Source of the DNA: Yponomeuta sedellus
Taxonomy: Eukaryota; Arthropoda; Insecta; Lepidoptera; Yponomeutidae
DNA: 64,000 nt
Assembly (NCBI GenBank): GCA_934045075.1
Contig: OW203726.1
Location: 5,527,535 to 5,591,534 of the forward strand
Direction of reading: 5' to 3'
The position numbers and the translations under genes were made by a program. Below the pieces are notes generated by a model. The model did not search any database. It had not been told where the DNA came from and worked only from the letters and a program-made list of their open reading frames with translations. The first letter of the stretch is position 1; every line of letters starts with the position of its first letter. This document shows positions 39,801 through 42,259 of this stretch, piece by piece.

Positions 39801-42259
39801 TGAAATTAATTATTTTTTCTCAAACATGCTCGGAAATGTTTGTGTTATTACCATGAAATAAAGCCACAAAGTTTGTCTTTTATGGCTCCCGCCTCACTTT
39901 ACTGGCCTAAGCCAGTAAAGTAAGTATGAAAATTCATTACCGTCCGCTGCTCTAACTTTTTAAATTTACTTACTAAAATTAAACTGACCAAGGAAAAATT
40001 ACATACAGCCAACCACCTACTAAGTTATGTAAGCATACTTAGATTAACAAAAAAAAACAATCTATGGTATTGGTTTTTGTGCGGTTAAACATGATGCTCA
40101 AATATGTTAGTGTATTTAAAAAAATAAAAAAGGCGGCAAACTAAACTATTATTTCTTAATTACCTAGTAATTATTTTAATATTAATATTTCCTCGCATTG
40201 TTTGAGAATAGCATTATACAATCCTCGGCCGGAACAGAGATTGCAGGACTCGTTCTAGACGGCTTCGTCTACGACTCGGCCGTCTATCCTAAACTCGTCC
40301 AGCAATCCCTTACTTCTCGGCCTCTGCATTAATGTATTATTATTATAACCCCCTATGAGGTTGATGATATTTCTTAAATTAATGAGATAAACGAATGGCG
40401 TAGAAAGAAATAAACACTTTATAGGCATTATTTCTTTTAGCACTTATACCGTTTCTATAGACGGTTTGTTTTCATGTAGAGCAAAGCTGATATTATGTAA
40501 ATTTAGACATGTACTAGAATAAATATATGCCAGCGCCATCTAGTGGCTAAAAGTGGTACTGTAGGACAGGGTTAACAAGCAGACAAGAAGAGAAACGTTG
40601 TTTCAGCACGACAACACGTACTTAGGGATCTATTTATTGAAGCAATATGAAACTTACTAAGGATTACGGATTAGTAACTGTACTACTCGCACCACAGCGC
40701 AAAGCGAGGTATATTACCTACGTCACTAGACGACCCAATTATTAGTGGACAGTCAGTTTTGGTCGAAGTGATTCGCAAGCGCTCAAATACAATCCAATTT
40801 TGTTTAATATTATGTAGGGCCTTCGGACAAAACCATACCGCAATTTAGAACACAAACAGCGCCATCTGTGATTGGGTAGAGGAACTAATGCTACAGTACT
40901 TTAATTACTTAGAAGTGAATATTATTTGTGTTGCGTTTGTTCTCTATTAATGCTGATTTAATGTAATCAACGACACCCGCAAAATTCTCTTTTAAATACT
41001 TTGCACGTGTTAGGCGTAGTTAAACAAAATTATATTTTTTAATTAAATGAATGATCTAAAAGGATCAAACCACTTTATAGGAAGTATTTCTTTCCGCATT
41101 TGTACCGATTATATAAATGGTTTGTTTACATGTAGACCAAAGCCGAAATTATGTATACACATGTATTAGAATAAATAAAATATAGCAGCGCCATCAAGTG
41201 GCTAAAAGTGGTACTTTAATTGCTCAGAAGTAAATGTTATTTTTTGTTCCGTTGGTTCTCTATTAATGCTGATTTTATGTAACCTACGTCATCCGAAAAA
41301 TTCTGTTTTAAATATTTCACACCTGTTAGGGGTAGTTCAATAAAATTAGTATTCGAATTCAATAAAGTAAATATAACAGCGCCATCTAGTGGCTCCTAGC
41401 TGTACTTTAACGAAGCTTCTTAACGAATTTTATTTTTCGTCACGGTTCTGATCGCATAATTATGATTTTATATAGCCTATGACACCCGCGCAAGGATGCC
41501 GAATCGAATGACACCTTGTTTAACAAAATCTGACCATTGGTTAAGGAGTTATGAGGGAACATAGAATCGGACATAGTTACATACATACATACATACATAC
41601 GCACTAAACACATTACCCTCCTTTTGGGCTTCGCTGCAGTCGGGTAAAAAAACTAAGAATGGATCAGTGTTGTAGCTAGACCTTTTTGTAAACCACAAAC
41701 TGAGAGGTAAGTTATACAGCGTTTTACTTAAAGAGCCTCGGTTTAGAACTGAGTAAATAGGAAAAAGCTGAAGTACGGGTATAAGACGGAAGATTTTTAA
41801 ACTGAAGCTAACAATATATTAAGCTTGTTTGAAACGCGGTTCTAAAAATGTGCAAAGTACATTTTGTGCCAAAAGGGCTACTAAGAGCATAATATGTAGG
41901 ATTATTTAGATAACAATGATGTCTGGAATTAAAGCCAGTACAGTGCATGAGTTCTATGTTTTATAATATTTTTTTAAACTCTGTTAATGAAGACTTTGAA
42001 TAGACTAAGTTCGGAGTTTTATTGTCCATTTTGTCGAAAATTACCTAGATTTTAAAATGGACACCTAGTTTGACTTGTAACGTTCATTAAACCGCAGTTT
42101 CTGTGCTACTTTGAATTTTAAAACCTTTTCATGTTTCATTTAATTTCAACTGTGCCTTTTGAATCACAGAAACCGCTCCAGCCGAGTAACGCGTCATCAA
42201 AGCCGCAGCGTAAGAAAAAACCGAGAATCGCGGCCAATCTGCCCTTCCAAATGGATTAG
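871..42259 (+). CDS. XRN1: XRN1 / Pacman 5'-3' exoribonuclease, C-terminal two thirds (20 exons, 5' partial)
   Basis: XRN1 degrades decapped mRNA 5'-3' in the cytoplasm. Exons: 871-966, 3134-3312, 3545-3714, 4932-5078, 5311-5378, 6412-6626, 8137-8266, 9469-9596, 10818-10999, 11890-12088, 13383-13574, 22763-22830, 23857-24015, 25267-25417, 26171-26247, 29351-29450, 35499-36020, 37228-37430, 38585-38681, 42170-42259. All have AG/GT borders and the phases join without a break: 3,173 bp, 1,056 complete codons, stop TAG at 42257. Exon 1 (YQRLTDEERKRN) matches the linker after the nuclease core. Exons 2-10 cover the PAZ/Tudor, KOW and winged-helix-like domains (for example FPGFPTMRHLKY, KVKVFDQPSRNENMI, LSRITGCIFLVPG, GLNLKFNKK). 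Exons 11-13 are the SH3-like domain (YDRVVCVSKSMTVPRGAKGTV, then VLFDKPFPGAM). Exons 14-19 encode a low-complexity Q/N/P/G-rich tail, mostly in the 522-bp exon 17. Exon 20 ends in a basic stretch (PQRKKKPRIAANLPFQMD); binding of Dcp1 or another decapping factor there is inference from fly Pacman. The catalytic CR1/CR2 exons are upstream of the window. Confidence 0.93.
1021..1250 (-). repeat. tRNA-like repeat with terminal inverted repeats, copy 1
   Basis: On the minus strand there is a tRNA-like core with an A-box-like segment (TTAGCTCAGTTGG) and a B box (GGGTTCGAATCCC). It is flanked by inverted copies of AACCTATTTAGAGGCTAAAAA at about 1024-1046 and its complement at 1178-1200. The right side continues into the family's outer motif (GTCCTTAACACGGGTTAGTG). 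Same family as the copies near 4391, 10244, 12815, 23585, 27201, 39040, 48236, 49411, 51134, 51938 and 62800. It lies in XRN1 intron 1, next to duplicated exon-1 copies. Confidence 0.8.
1261..1671 (+). pseudogene. tandem array of decayed copies of XRN1 exon 1
   Basis: Exon 1 (871-966) recurs at about 1261-1344, 1369-1455, 1533-1618 and, truncated, 1640-1671. Shared landmarks are the TACCAG..ACTGA..GAGGA core, the segment ATGATGGTCTACC (or AATGGTCTACTACTGGAC) and the exon end with its GAGCTCCC intron start. The first copy keeps a GTAAGC donor. The third has lost it (the GT is AC). Frames are broken by stops and indels, so these are not usable alternative exons. Confidence 0.8.
1884..1951 (+). 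pseudogene. decayed partial copy of XRN1 exon 2
   Basis: The stretch aligns with 3144-3213 of exon 2. It includes a run of 19 identical bases (GGCCATCTTCCGGCAAGAGC) and the preceding GTCGCGCCATGCAGA versus GTCACGCCATGGAGA. Homology ends just after the shared GAGCT. There is no acceptor or matching flank. It lies upstream of the functional exon, after the exon-1 copies, so exons 1 and 2 may have been duplicated together. Confidence 0.75.
2064..2612. mobile_element. 549-bp MITE with ~30-bp TIRs and TA target duplication
   Basis: The ends are inverted repeats: AAGGAAGGCCAATGAGACGA at the left and its complement at the right, extending to about 30 bp (GATAAAGAA). Flanking TA dinucleotides lie at 2062-2063 and 2613-2614. 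A related LINE tail near 5715 shows the uninterrupted site (ACTAGCTGACCCAGCG), where this copy reads ACTA-element-TAGCTGACCCAGCG. That supports insertion at TA, the Tc1/mariner mode. No transposase frame is present. Confidence 0.85.
2613..2660. repeat. fragment of a LINE-type tail (first copy)
   Basis: The segment TAGCTGACCCAGCGAACTTCGTACCGCCTAACA is shared with 5715-5755 and resembles the 3' portion of RTE-like LINEs common in moths and butterflies. The family assignment is by resemblance only. Confidence 0.5.
2825..3114. repeat. (CACCT)n pentanucleotide microsatellite
   Basis: Roughly 290 bp of CTCAC/CACCT units with CATCT interruptions near both ends and at about 2996-3010 and 3051-3060. 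It ends only about 20 bp before the exon 2 acceptor (AG at 3132-3133), so it occupies the position where the polypyrimidine tract should be. Confidence 0.95.
3770..3990 (+). repeat. body of the 5S-SINE-associated repeat (family A), headless copy
   Basis: Contains the family landmarks GTTGGTGCCCGCTGTCATGTAATGGCAGT, GGGCGG, CCCCCGTGGCGGAGTATGGCC and CCCCAGCAGTG..ATACAAGGGTTGATATCG. The same body is attached to a 5S-rRNA-like head at 49948-50235 and 63707-64000. Other headless copies are at 11390-11580, 13253-13355, 28553-28615, 44445-44680 (minus), 48640-48690 and 52965-53095. Confidence 0.7.
4157..4219 (+). pseudogene. decayed partial copy of XRN1 exon 3
   Basis: GAGTCGAGCCAGCCCTGAA, CCTGCTGGTAAAGGTCATCTG and TTGGCTACCCGCATC align with exon 3 (GAAGTGGAGCCGGCGCTCGA, CTTCTGGGCAAGATCATCTG, AGCTGGCCGCATC). 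About 15 bases are deleted between the blocks. It lies in the intron just downstream of the functional exon. Confidence 0.65.
4391..4730 (-). repeat. tRNA-like TIR repeat, copy 2 (rearranged, with a second partial unit)
   Basis: Contains the outer motif (ACCCGTGCTAAGGACAA), AAAAACCTATTTAGAGGCTAAAAA, a partial tRNA-like head, the internal body (GCGACATCTGGCTGAAG, CTTTGCAGTTAGG) and then a second outer motif with a second tRNA-like start at 4668-4730. The head-to-tail order shows that units of about 240-300 bp can sit in direct orientation. Confidence 0.75.
5715..5755. repeat. fragment of a LINE-type tail (second copy)
   Basis: CTAGCTGACCCAGCGAACTTCG and the following bases match 2613-2650. 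This copy carries no MITE, so it gives the empty site for the insertion at 2064-2612. Confidence 0.5.
5858..6382. mobile_element. 525-bp TIR element (non-autonomous)
   Basis: The ends are inverted repeats: GGGGCCTCTAGACGGGC at 5858 and GCCCGTCTAGAGGCCCC ending at 6382. The interior has repeated ATATCCCGGCC / GGCCGGGATAT-like motifs on both strands. A 93-codon open frame inside shows no domain and is probably chance. No clear target duplication is visible. It ends about 30 bp before XRN1 exon 6. Confidence 0.7.
6703..6764 (+). pseudogene. decayed partial copy of the 3' end of XRN1 exon 6
   Basis: CTACTTAACTGGGGAACACTTGT, CTGTTTACACATTGCCAGTACTATGGCTGTCTCGCTAAGGTT matches the end of exon 6 (CTACCCAACTGGGGAAAGCGTGT, CTGCTTACCCAAGGACAGTACTACGGATGTCTCGCTAAGGTG). 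It starts about 75 bp after the functional exon ends. The boundary GT survives but an acceptor does not. Confidence 0.8.
7054..7190. mobile_element. short palindromic MITE (family E), copy 1
   Basis: Inverted ends GGGCC..GAGAATTTC and GAAATTCTC..GGC, with a second inverted pair AAGTAAATAC / GTATTTACTT inside. Related to 14416-14554 and a truncated copy at 38125-38228. Too short to encode anything. Confidence 0.7.
7450..7646. mobile_element. MITE with 28-bp TIRs and TA target duplication (family F), copy 1
   Basis: Ends TAGTCTGTTAGCTTTTAGAA and its complement, extending through TATACCTCGG. TA lies on both sides (7448-7449 and 7647-7648). The second copy is 45301-45523. The TA duplication points to mobilisation by a Tc1/mariner-type transposase. 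Confidence 0.85.
7898..8015. repeat. SINE/LINE-tail repeat (family B), copy 1
   Basis: GATAGATAGAGAACACTTTATTG, AAAAATGGAAATTACACAGATATTTCTTA, CAGACGGCG and AAAGTGATCTCTCCCGACAACCTT are shared with copies at 12640-12755, 24060-24465, 24597-24640 (start only), 39193-39300 and 54385-54495. The GATA-rich edge behaves like a simple-repeat tail. Confidence 0.65.
8812..8853. repeat. 18-bp-arm inverted repeat (hairpin)
   Basis: AGTTGACATG-T-GCTCGCC and GGCGAGC-G-CATGTCAACT face each other across ACATCA. Apart from one opposed position the arms are perfect. It lies in XRN1 intron 7 and looks like the core of a small foldback element. Confidence 0.75.
8971..9401. mobile_element. ~430-bp MITE with ~23-bp TIRs
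   Basis: Left end CTAAGGCTGACATTCAGAGACGA and right end TCGTCTCTGAATGTCAGCCTAAG are complementary. TA is present at or next to both borders. The interior holds several CTTAG/CTAAG repeats. It ends about 70 bp before XRN1 exon 8. Confidence 0.75.
9916..10155. repeat. interspersed repeat (family C), copy 1
   Basis: Landmarks: CCACTGCTGGACATAGCCCTCC, GGTTGTGCCATCATTGGGGG, GCTGGGCATGCGCGTTGGGG, GTGGAATTGTACTACAGGGGGCGCTGCTGCCCACC and TTACGACACCCGCGGGAAGAA. Other copies are at 13838-14075, 27605-27710, 47265-47490, 48069-48130 and 55628-55710. Short frames inside are incidental. Confidence 0.65.
10244..10440. repeat. tRNA-like TIR repeat, copy 3: foldback palindrome
   Basis: Left arm 10244-10316 and right arm 10327-10399 are reverse complements with few mismatches around a 10-base loop (TTGGCACCGT). 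Each arm carries half a tRNA-like core (B box, CCAGAGGT) and AACCTATTTAGAGGC. The right side continues into GTCCTTAGCACGG, the family's outer motif. Confidence 0.9.
10652..10759 (+). pseudogene. identical partial duplicate of XRN1 exon 9 with its acceptor
   Basis: The 108 bases 10652-10759 are identical to 10811-10918: the CCTGCAG acceptor plus the first 101 bp of exon 9. The copy then breaks into an AT-rich run (TAATTATTATAAATATTATT) that separates the two. It has no donor, and skipping it leaves the full exon intact. Confidence 0.92.
11022..11245 (+). repeat. tRNA-derived SINE with (ATCTT)n tail
   Basis: The head is TGGCGCGGCGGCAGCGCATCTGGCTACGATGCGAGAGGTCCCGGGTGCGAACCCCGG in 5' to 3' order, with A- and B-box-like parts. 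Then comes a T-rich body with GTCATGCATGCATAACTTTT and a tail of ATCTTATCTTATCT. A minus-strand tail copy is at 29780-29930 and a related head at 57853-57925. Confidence 0.7.
11390..11580 (+). repeat. family A repeat body
   Basis: GCACGTTAAGATGTTGGTGCCGGCTGCCATTTAATGGCAGTCG through CCCCAGCGGTGGGGACATACAAGGG. Same unit as 3770-3990, without a 5S-like head. Confidence 0.65.
12117..12183 (+). pseudogene. decayed partial copy of XRN1 exon 10
   Basis: AGTACGGCTCCGAACTCCTCAGGCCTGAAGA..GGCGCCTCTCTGGACAAACA matches exon 10 (AGTGCGGCTCTGAGGCCCTCGAGCCTGAAGA..GGCCGCCTCTTTGGACAAACA). It begins about 28 bp after the functional exon's donor. Confidence 0.8.
12640..12755. repeat. family B repeat, copy 2
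   Basis: Closely matches 7898-8015: GATAGAGAACACTTTATTGTAC, ATTACACAGATATTTCTTAACC, ACTTAAAGTGATCTCTTCCAGACAACCTT. Confidence 0.65.
12815..13140 (+). repeat. tRNA-like repeat, copy 4: full unit with direct outer repeats
   Basis: Starts with GTCCTTAGCACGGGTTAG..ATTAAAAATAATATAAT, then the body (GGGTACAGCGATATCATTCC, CTGCAAAGTAGGTACTCGGG, GCCAGATGTCGCTG), then the tRNA-like core and GCCTCTAAATAGG. It ends with the same GTCCTTAGCACGGGTTAGTGCATTAAAAATAAT. The outer motif is therefore in direct orientation here, bounding a unit of about 290 bp. Confidence 0.8.
13838..14075. repeat. family C repeat, copy 2 (opposite orientation)
   Basis: TTCTTCCCGCGGGTGTCGTAAAAGG through GCATGCCCAGCGTGGGGATTGTGGGCATTACCCCC to CTATGTCCAGCAGTGGA. 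It includes a local duplication of the TTTTACGACACCCGC segment. Confidence 0.65.
14416..14554. mobile_element. short palindromic MITE (family E), copy 2
   Basis: Inverted ends TGGGCCGGTTTGTGAATT..AGAATTT and AAATTCT..AGTTCATAAACTAGCCC. The inner pair AAGTAAATACTTAA / TTAAGTATTTACTT is also inverted. TA flanks both ends (14414-14415, 14555-14556). Confidence 0.75.
14703..15185 (+). repeat. Gypsy 5' LTR (483 bp)
   Basis: Begins TGTCGCGG and ends CCCGTAACA. TATAAATA at 14931-14938 lies 30 bp before the arthropod initiator TCAGTT (A at 14961), and AATAAA is at 15123-15128. Identical to LTR 2 except two adjacent bases near 14845-14846 (CAATGAC versus CTTTGAC). It also contains three TTCTAGA(A) heat-shock-type motifs. 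Confidence 0.95.
15188..15204 (+). other. Gypsy primer-binding site (tRNA-Leu type)
   Basis: TGGTGTCAGAATTGGGG starts two bases after the LTR. It is complementary, with one mismatch, to the 3' end of a eukaryotic tRNA-Leu. The primer identity is inference from known mdg3 elements. Confidence 0.7.
15213..16430 (+). CDS. Gypsy Gag, N-terminal and capsid part
   Basis: Structural protein of the retrotransposon particle. I place the start at the ATG at 15213. Residues up to about 125 are Pro/Thr/His/Ala-rich repeats built from a GCCACGCCCACC-type DNA repeat. Then come glutamine/glutamate-rich EEQRGLREEQ-type repeats and a coiled coil (about residues 140-270). A capsid-like domain follows (PPYDGTTSWVAYRQQF, LEALPTSGSEFKDLLEALEA). 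The frame stops at 16430, before the zinc knuckle, which continues in another frame from about 16390. A single extra base near 16390 is the simplest explanation. Confidence 0.85.
   Translation: MPLTPREDTSGVRTRSRSAAETTPTAPQATPTGHRDTPTGPAHQATPTDQATPPGPAHQATRVVETQHTCPAAPPTGHAHQATPTAPVHQAPPTGLDHQVSPTDQQAPPRSHAHLATPTEDIKRQSRTMEVLDMSCLMAMLKGMREEQSKQMQCLQEEPRGLREEQSMQMQCLQEQQSKQMQCLQEEQRGLREEQKGLREEQKVDQQVILSAVTKFSDTVAKLHEDVEVVNERVSELEDDLKNVKTGLTGLEQEVRRIKAAGVTSSGVVSINHGPKVKVPPYDGTTSWVAYRQQFQTVAVSNGWTDEQSLTALTVALRGSALSVLEALPTSGSEFKDLLEALEARYGERHLEHVFRAQLRDRTQRLGEGLQQWALEIEKLVRKAYPSADSKIGGYEYIASLRRRN
16390..18669 (+). pseudogene. Gypsy Gag C-terminus, protease and reverse transcriptase (frame-broken)
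   Basis: In order: the end of Gag with a CX2CX4HX4C zinc knuckle (CYKCGERGHLQFTC, about 16612-16653), aspartic protease (LDTGAS), and RT (KKKDGSTRFCVDYRRLK, PFGLCNAPATFERLM, VYLDDVIIMG) running into RNase H (IVDTDASNTAIGGVLSQ). RT motif A reads FSTLGLKPGYW: the codon at 17977-17979 is GGT, so the usual catalytic aspartate is glycine. The frame ends at TGA 18667 inside RNase H. Dead as it stands. Confidence 0.92.
18599..19342 (+). pseudogene. Gypsy RNase H and integrase N-terminus (shifted frame)
   Basis: Homology is clear from about 18655: VMAYFSKSLSKPERNYCVTRRELLAVV, LRTDHAALKWLL and NADALSRRP of RNase H, then the linker to the integrase. It overlaps the preceding frame, from which it is displaced by one position. 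It stops at 19342, just at the start of the integrase zinc-binding domain. Confidence 0.88.
19318..20103 (+). pseudogene. Gypsy integrase core (shifted frame)
   Basis: Zinc-binding HHCC remnant (GGHLGVKRTL..CRKCAAC), then the DDE core: VDVAGPFPVTESGNKYF, HSDQGRNFESQVF and GMVERFNQTLERHL, so all three acidic residues are present. The frame is displaced from the RNase H frame and ends at 20103, where the C-terminal domain continues in a further frame. Confidence 0.9.
20082..20363 (+). pseudogene. Gypsy integrase C-terminal domain (shifted frame)
   Basis: GALVWLHNVTRRKGKSPKL, RWEGPYKVV and KVVHIDRLASYHG are the standard Gypsy integrase C-terminal features. It ends at a stop 11 bases before LTR 2. 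No env-like frame follows. Confidence 0.85.
20375..20857 (+). repeat. Gypsy second LTR (483 bp)
   Basis: Same length as LTR 1 and two adjacent base differences. Unusually it is followed by another primer site and gag start (20860 onward) rather than by flanking host DNA. Confidence 0.95.
20858..21253 (+). mobile_element. truncated second Gypsy internal region ending in an LTR remnant
   Basis: Bases 20858-21234 repeat 15186-15548 with an extra 14-bp AGGCCACGCCCACC unit and a few substitutions. The extra unit shifts the gag frame. After GTAGCCAC the sequence jumps to GTAACA and then ATAGCCCGTAACA, the last part matching the LTR 3' end. Confidence 0.88.
21323..22628 (-). mobile_element. DD37D mariner-type transposon (1,306 bp, decayed)
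   Basis: Inverted ends CCTAGTCAGGCCATAAGTTC and CCTAGTCGGGTCATAAGTTC (minus strand), about 28 bp, with TA at 21321-21322 and 22629-22630. It encodes an interrupted transposase on the minus strand. Inserted 70 bp beyond the Gypsy block, in XRN1 intron 11. Confidence 0.93.
21447..22486 (-). pseudogene. DD37D Tc1/mariner transposase, frameshifted
   Basis: The N-terminal piece (22486 down to 22064, 140 aa) has two helix-turn-helix regions around a GRP-hook-like SGRPLTVRT. The C-terminal piece (22094 down to 21447) has FQQDSAPAH and DWPSSSPDLNPLDYKIW. From the Asp of FQQD to the Asp of NPLD there are exactly 37 residues, defining DD37D (maT/mori-type, known from Bombyx and other insects). The first catalytic Asp (TCGGACGAAAAAATTTTT in transposase sense) is still present but in a third frame, so at least two indels separate the pieces. 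Confidence 0.92.
23390..23520 (-). repeat. LINE-tail-like repeat
   Basis: GCCCATAAGGAGGGTAATGTGTTT..CCGGATTCTATGTTCCTTCGTAACTCCTTAACTAACGGTCAGATTTTG is the reverse complement of the tail at about 41510-41640, without the ACAT repeat. Confidence 0.6.
23585..23735 (-). repeat. tRNA-like TIR repeat, copy 5 (diverged)
   Basis: AAAAACCTATTTAGAGGCTAAAA, CACCCATGCCGGGA, GTGCCAGCGCTC, AAGCTAATGG and GCCGGCATCAGCGAAATTTCGAA in family order. The B-box half is scrambled by C-rich changes. It lies about 120 bp before XRN1 exon 13. Confidence 0.7.
24060..24465. repeat. (GATAA)n microsatellite between family B repeat ends
   Basis: About 255 bp of perfect TAAGA/GATAA units (24104-24360) flanked on both sides by AATATTCTTTATTGTACA, with the family B body continuing to 24465. 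The array looks like an expanded SINE tail. It begins about 90 bp after XRN1 exon 13. Confidence 0.9.
24757..24860 (-). repeat. interspersed repeat (family I), copy 1
   Basis: AATCGCTCGTAGCCCCAGCCGCCTGAGTG..GACCGTCTATGACTAAC is the reverse complement of the start of 44686-44880. Confidence 0.55.
25478..25744. repeat. (AGTC)n tetranucleotide microsatellite
   Basis: About 265 bp of almost perfect AGTC units starting about 60 bp after XRN1 exon 14. The exon's frame happens to stay open through it as a Val-Ser-Gln repeat, but the GTGAGG donor at 25418 and the in-phase join to exon 15 argue that it is intronic. Confidence 0.93.
26650..26990. repeat. lepidopteran LINE-tail-like repeat (family D)
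   Basis: TTTTTTATGTAGCCTATAAACGTCCCACTG, CTCAGAGAGAGAGTATGGGCT and AAGGTTTCCTCACGATGTTCTCCTTTACCGTTAG in order. Related copies lie at 25020-25230, 28935-29225, 37890-38030, 55030-55260 and 57400-57560. Confidence 0.6.
27201..27415. repeat. tRNA-like TIR repeat, copy 6: near-perfect 80-bp-arm palindrome
   Basis: Arms 27201-27280 and 27289-27368 are reverse complements around TACCAATT. Both arms carry the tRNA-like B-box half and AAAACCTATTTAGAGGCT. The family's outer motif continues on the right (TCCTTAGCACGGGTTAGTG). Confidence 0.92.
27605..27710. repeat. family C repeat, partial copy
   Basis: CGCATGCCCAGCGTGGGGATTATGGGCATTACCC..GGAGGGCTATGTCCAGCAGTGGACTA, matching 13990-14070 and 47370-47470. 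Confidence 0.6.
27842..27884. repeat. 17-bp-arm inverted repeat
   Basis: ATTCATATTAAATGAGC and GCTCATTTAATATGAAT around ACGTAACA. No surrounding element could be defined. Confidence 0.7.
28152..28936. mobile_element. TIR element (family G), copy 1
   Basis: Starts ATAGGCGTGACGAC and ends TCGTCATGCCTAT. The interior shares CACTGATTTAGTTTTAT, TTGTATTACTGCTTTCAG-type, ATTTTGACTGAAACA and CCCACAGATTTAAA segments with 46496-46890. It is longer than copy 2 because of unrelated sequence in the left half. Confidence 0.65.
28935..29225. repeat. two inverted family D copies forming a large hairpin before XRN1 exon 16
   Basis: ATGTAGCCTATAAACGTCGCACTG at the left is matched by AAGACGTTTATAGGCTACAT at the right. 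The inner arms TTTCCTAACGATGTTTTCTTTCAC and their complement (29053-29077 and 29094-29117) are perfect around about 16 bases. It ends about 125 bp before the exon. Confidence 0.75.
29780..29930 (-). repeat. tail of tRNA-derived SINE, minus strand
   Basis: GATAAGATAAGATAAGATAA tail, then TTTGCACTTTTTGAAAC and AAAAGTTATGCATGCATGAC, the reverse complement of 11110-11245. Confidence 0.7.
30390..33305 (-). CDS. LINE ORF2: AP endonuclease and reverse transcriptase (971 aa)
   Basis: Nicks target DNA and copies the element RNA into it (target-primed reverse transcription). The N-terminal ~230 residues are an exonuclease-endonuclease-phosphatase domain (INETWL, GGGIGFYIRD, LGDFNVD, and GSCIGHSMVSVTL with the terminal His). 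The RT has KDLRPISILPFLSKILEK, LTLLDFSRAFDSIDH (motif A Asp), SRGVPQGSILGPLLYIVY and QYADDLQLYV (the catalytic YADD). The C-terminal ~200 residues resemble the CR1/Jockey-group tail (CRFCFNIPPRSHV). Full length for the group, no internal stop, all catalytic motifs seen. The clade within CR1/Daphne/Jockey is not settled from motifs alone. Confidence 0.93.
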   Translation of the reverse strand: MGIKTKFMKLGLYNAGSLNTGHDDILVAMDRFSADIVAINETWLRAGQERCAPAPPGYRMRLASRPLHMRGGRGGGIGFYIRDHVRVRYIKNLDDSIEQMWISTRVNGSRLVIGTAYRPQWVNTDTFIDAISDSVARLSHYDYVVLLGDFNVDMFEESDHKTIKLNQFLRIMSLKQVVNEYTHFTAGSQSLIDIVCTNCNVRDVTVSNITGSCIGHSMVSVTLSLRKSKTPPKTVTYRPLKDINLDNFDKDLCSIDWEYVSGLPTVDAMITEFNSRLLALFDRHAPIRSIKSRANTSLPWITDTLKFMINLREEARARYQKTKSDVHKKYYNDLKTLVRSTFNNEKRAYFNHFVNSNMSDSKTFWRNIKSKIMIDPGKIDYLPDCFGDPDAINECFLNIPGHDSVHMSQINSFSRNRFSTSTFSLKPISEIDIFKYVKSITSCAMGSDCISRDMIILTLPKTLSVITDIVNKSILTGVVPKQWKDALVTPLPKTEQPSELKDLRPISILPFLSKILEKAVYYQLHNYIERHKILPSHQSGYRKGRGTVTALLDVTDNVLAEQDAGRGTVLTLLDFSRAFDSIDHSLLLSKLVYYGLDQSSIHWFSSYLSDRYQSVKLRRRDGNDLTSAPRSVSRGVPQGSILGPLLYIVYSADIGEVIQHCNFHQYADDLQLYVSDLPDRMPQALLGMNEDLRRIALWSKNNALILNPIKSKCMVLGTNAQVSKIKKQSLGVAVLGEKIDVVEKVKNLGITMDGNLRFEAHVEDLVKNCFYRLKVLYKIRHLLTEKARITLCESLILSRLNYGDLVYGPRLLSTTQQQIQRVQNACCRFCFNIPPRSHVTPFLNNASMLNMVSRRFLHIVSLMFDIVNTRCPDYLFSKLKFSQWATGHPRSARQPLESHRHRSAAFTGSFRYHATKCWNNIPPPIRQCNSKICFKKRIKSLLLQLQKLGISPLALGSASGLISSGKIYSVL
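33636..34709 (-). CDS. LINE ORF1: PHD-finger and coiled-coil nucleic-acid-binding protein (357 aa)
   Basis: Presumed RNA-binding partner of ORF2. Residues 3-50 form a C4HC3 PHD-like finger (CEACNQPA, CCICSKRFHHQC, WRCPGC). A lysine/arginine-rich stretch follows, then a coiled coil (about residues 140-200, LKAENSALKEQYTTLEQRV), then a basic C-terminal domain (RPIVVRLARRTLREELIKSA, FYVNERLTKTNRALF) typical of these ORF1 proteins. It precedes ORF2 by 330 bp in the element's reading direction. Confidence 0.88.
   Translation of the reverse strand: MKCEACNQPALASESMKCCICSKRFHHQCLNMTSAQYRELNKEAWRCPGCDNVTRRRAKRGDETPTRKQFEQEAPARSVMEVCDHQSVNSANASNAISPDVRAAVVCSPVTYDQISLLLDTKLDNFRKAITSEFNDILSKMRASFREEIAILKAENSALKEQYTTLEQRVSSSDVSKMTEAICELQSQLNEKDQELLSNDVEITCIPEYDGESVGHLVMAVATKLGMKLEDRDIVSAGRVGPKRSLVEGTAAPRPRPIVVRLARRTLREELIKSARVRRGTTTIELGLPQHEPRRFYVNERLTKTNRALFARARDAGREARWSFIWTRDGKIYGRKEHTSQRVILRSEKDINFFVKA
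34761..35498. other. XRN1 intron 16 remainder, nothing recognised
   Basis: This stretch separates the LINE 5' region from exon 17. Part may belong to the LINE 5' untranslated region. I see no ORF, TIR or SINE that I can support. The last 30 bases are a T-rich tract before the acceptor at 35497-35498. Confidence 0.4.
36795..36893. repeat. 30-bp-arm inverted repeat
   Basis: AACCGTAATTACCTTATTTC..CCGACGTTTC and GAAACGTCGG..GAAATAAGGTAATTACGGTT are reverse complements separated by about 35 bases. Neighbouring bases (CATACATAGTTATA, ATTAAACGGGTC) recur at 46305-46390, so this is a small interspersed element. Confidence 0.75.
37890..38030. repeat. degraded family D copy with (CT)n tract
   Basis: AACACCTCAG-type and TGCCAATCCGCGGAGGGCACTCG motifs are followed by a TCTCTC run at about 37974-38003 and GAGTTTAAGCCCATAC. 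Confidence 0.5.
38125..38228. mobile_element. family E MITE, truncated copy 3
   Basis: GGCCGGTTCTTATATGAGAATTTCCC through GAGACTGCACTACAGGTTAAG matches 14418-14516. The right half is replaced by unrelated sequence (GTGAAAGTGAAAAAAG). Confidence 0.65.
39040..39330 (+). repeat. tRNA-like repeat, copy 7, interrupted by a family B repeat
   Basis: The core is the best tRNA-like match here: GCCCATTAGCTCAGTTGGAT, GAGC, CTGGC-ATGGATA-GCCAG anticodon-like arm, GGGTTCGAATCCC. The tail AGCCTCTA is broken at about 39190 by a family B unit (TTCTTTATTGCAAACAG..GATCTCTTCCAGCCAACCTTA). It resumes at about 39312 as AGCCTCTAAATAGG. Confidence 0.8.
39474..39638. repeat. near-perfect palindrome, ~71-bp arms, ~22-base loop
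   Basis: ACTTTATAAGCATTATTTGC..GTCGGGACCCATTA is followed, after about 22 bases, by its exact complement TAATGGGTCCCGAC..GCAAATAATGCTTATAAAGT. No mismatch was seen. It lies in the last XRN1 intron. The arm sequence is not one of the other repeats in the window. Confidence 0.92.
40425..41645 (+). repeat. tandem degenerate ~400-600-bp units ending in an (ACAT)n LINE-like tail
   Basis: The segments CACTTTATAGG..ATTTCTTT, GGTTTGTTT.CATGTAGA.CAAAGC, CAGCGCCATC.AGTGGCTAAAAGTGGTACT, TCTCTATTAATGCTGATTT and CACGTGTTAGG.GTAGTT recur two to four times in the same order. The last unit ends CCATTGGTTAAGGAGTTATGAGGGAACATAGAATCGG, then six ACAT units and CATTACCCTCC. Confidence 0.7.
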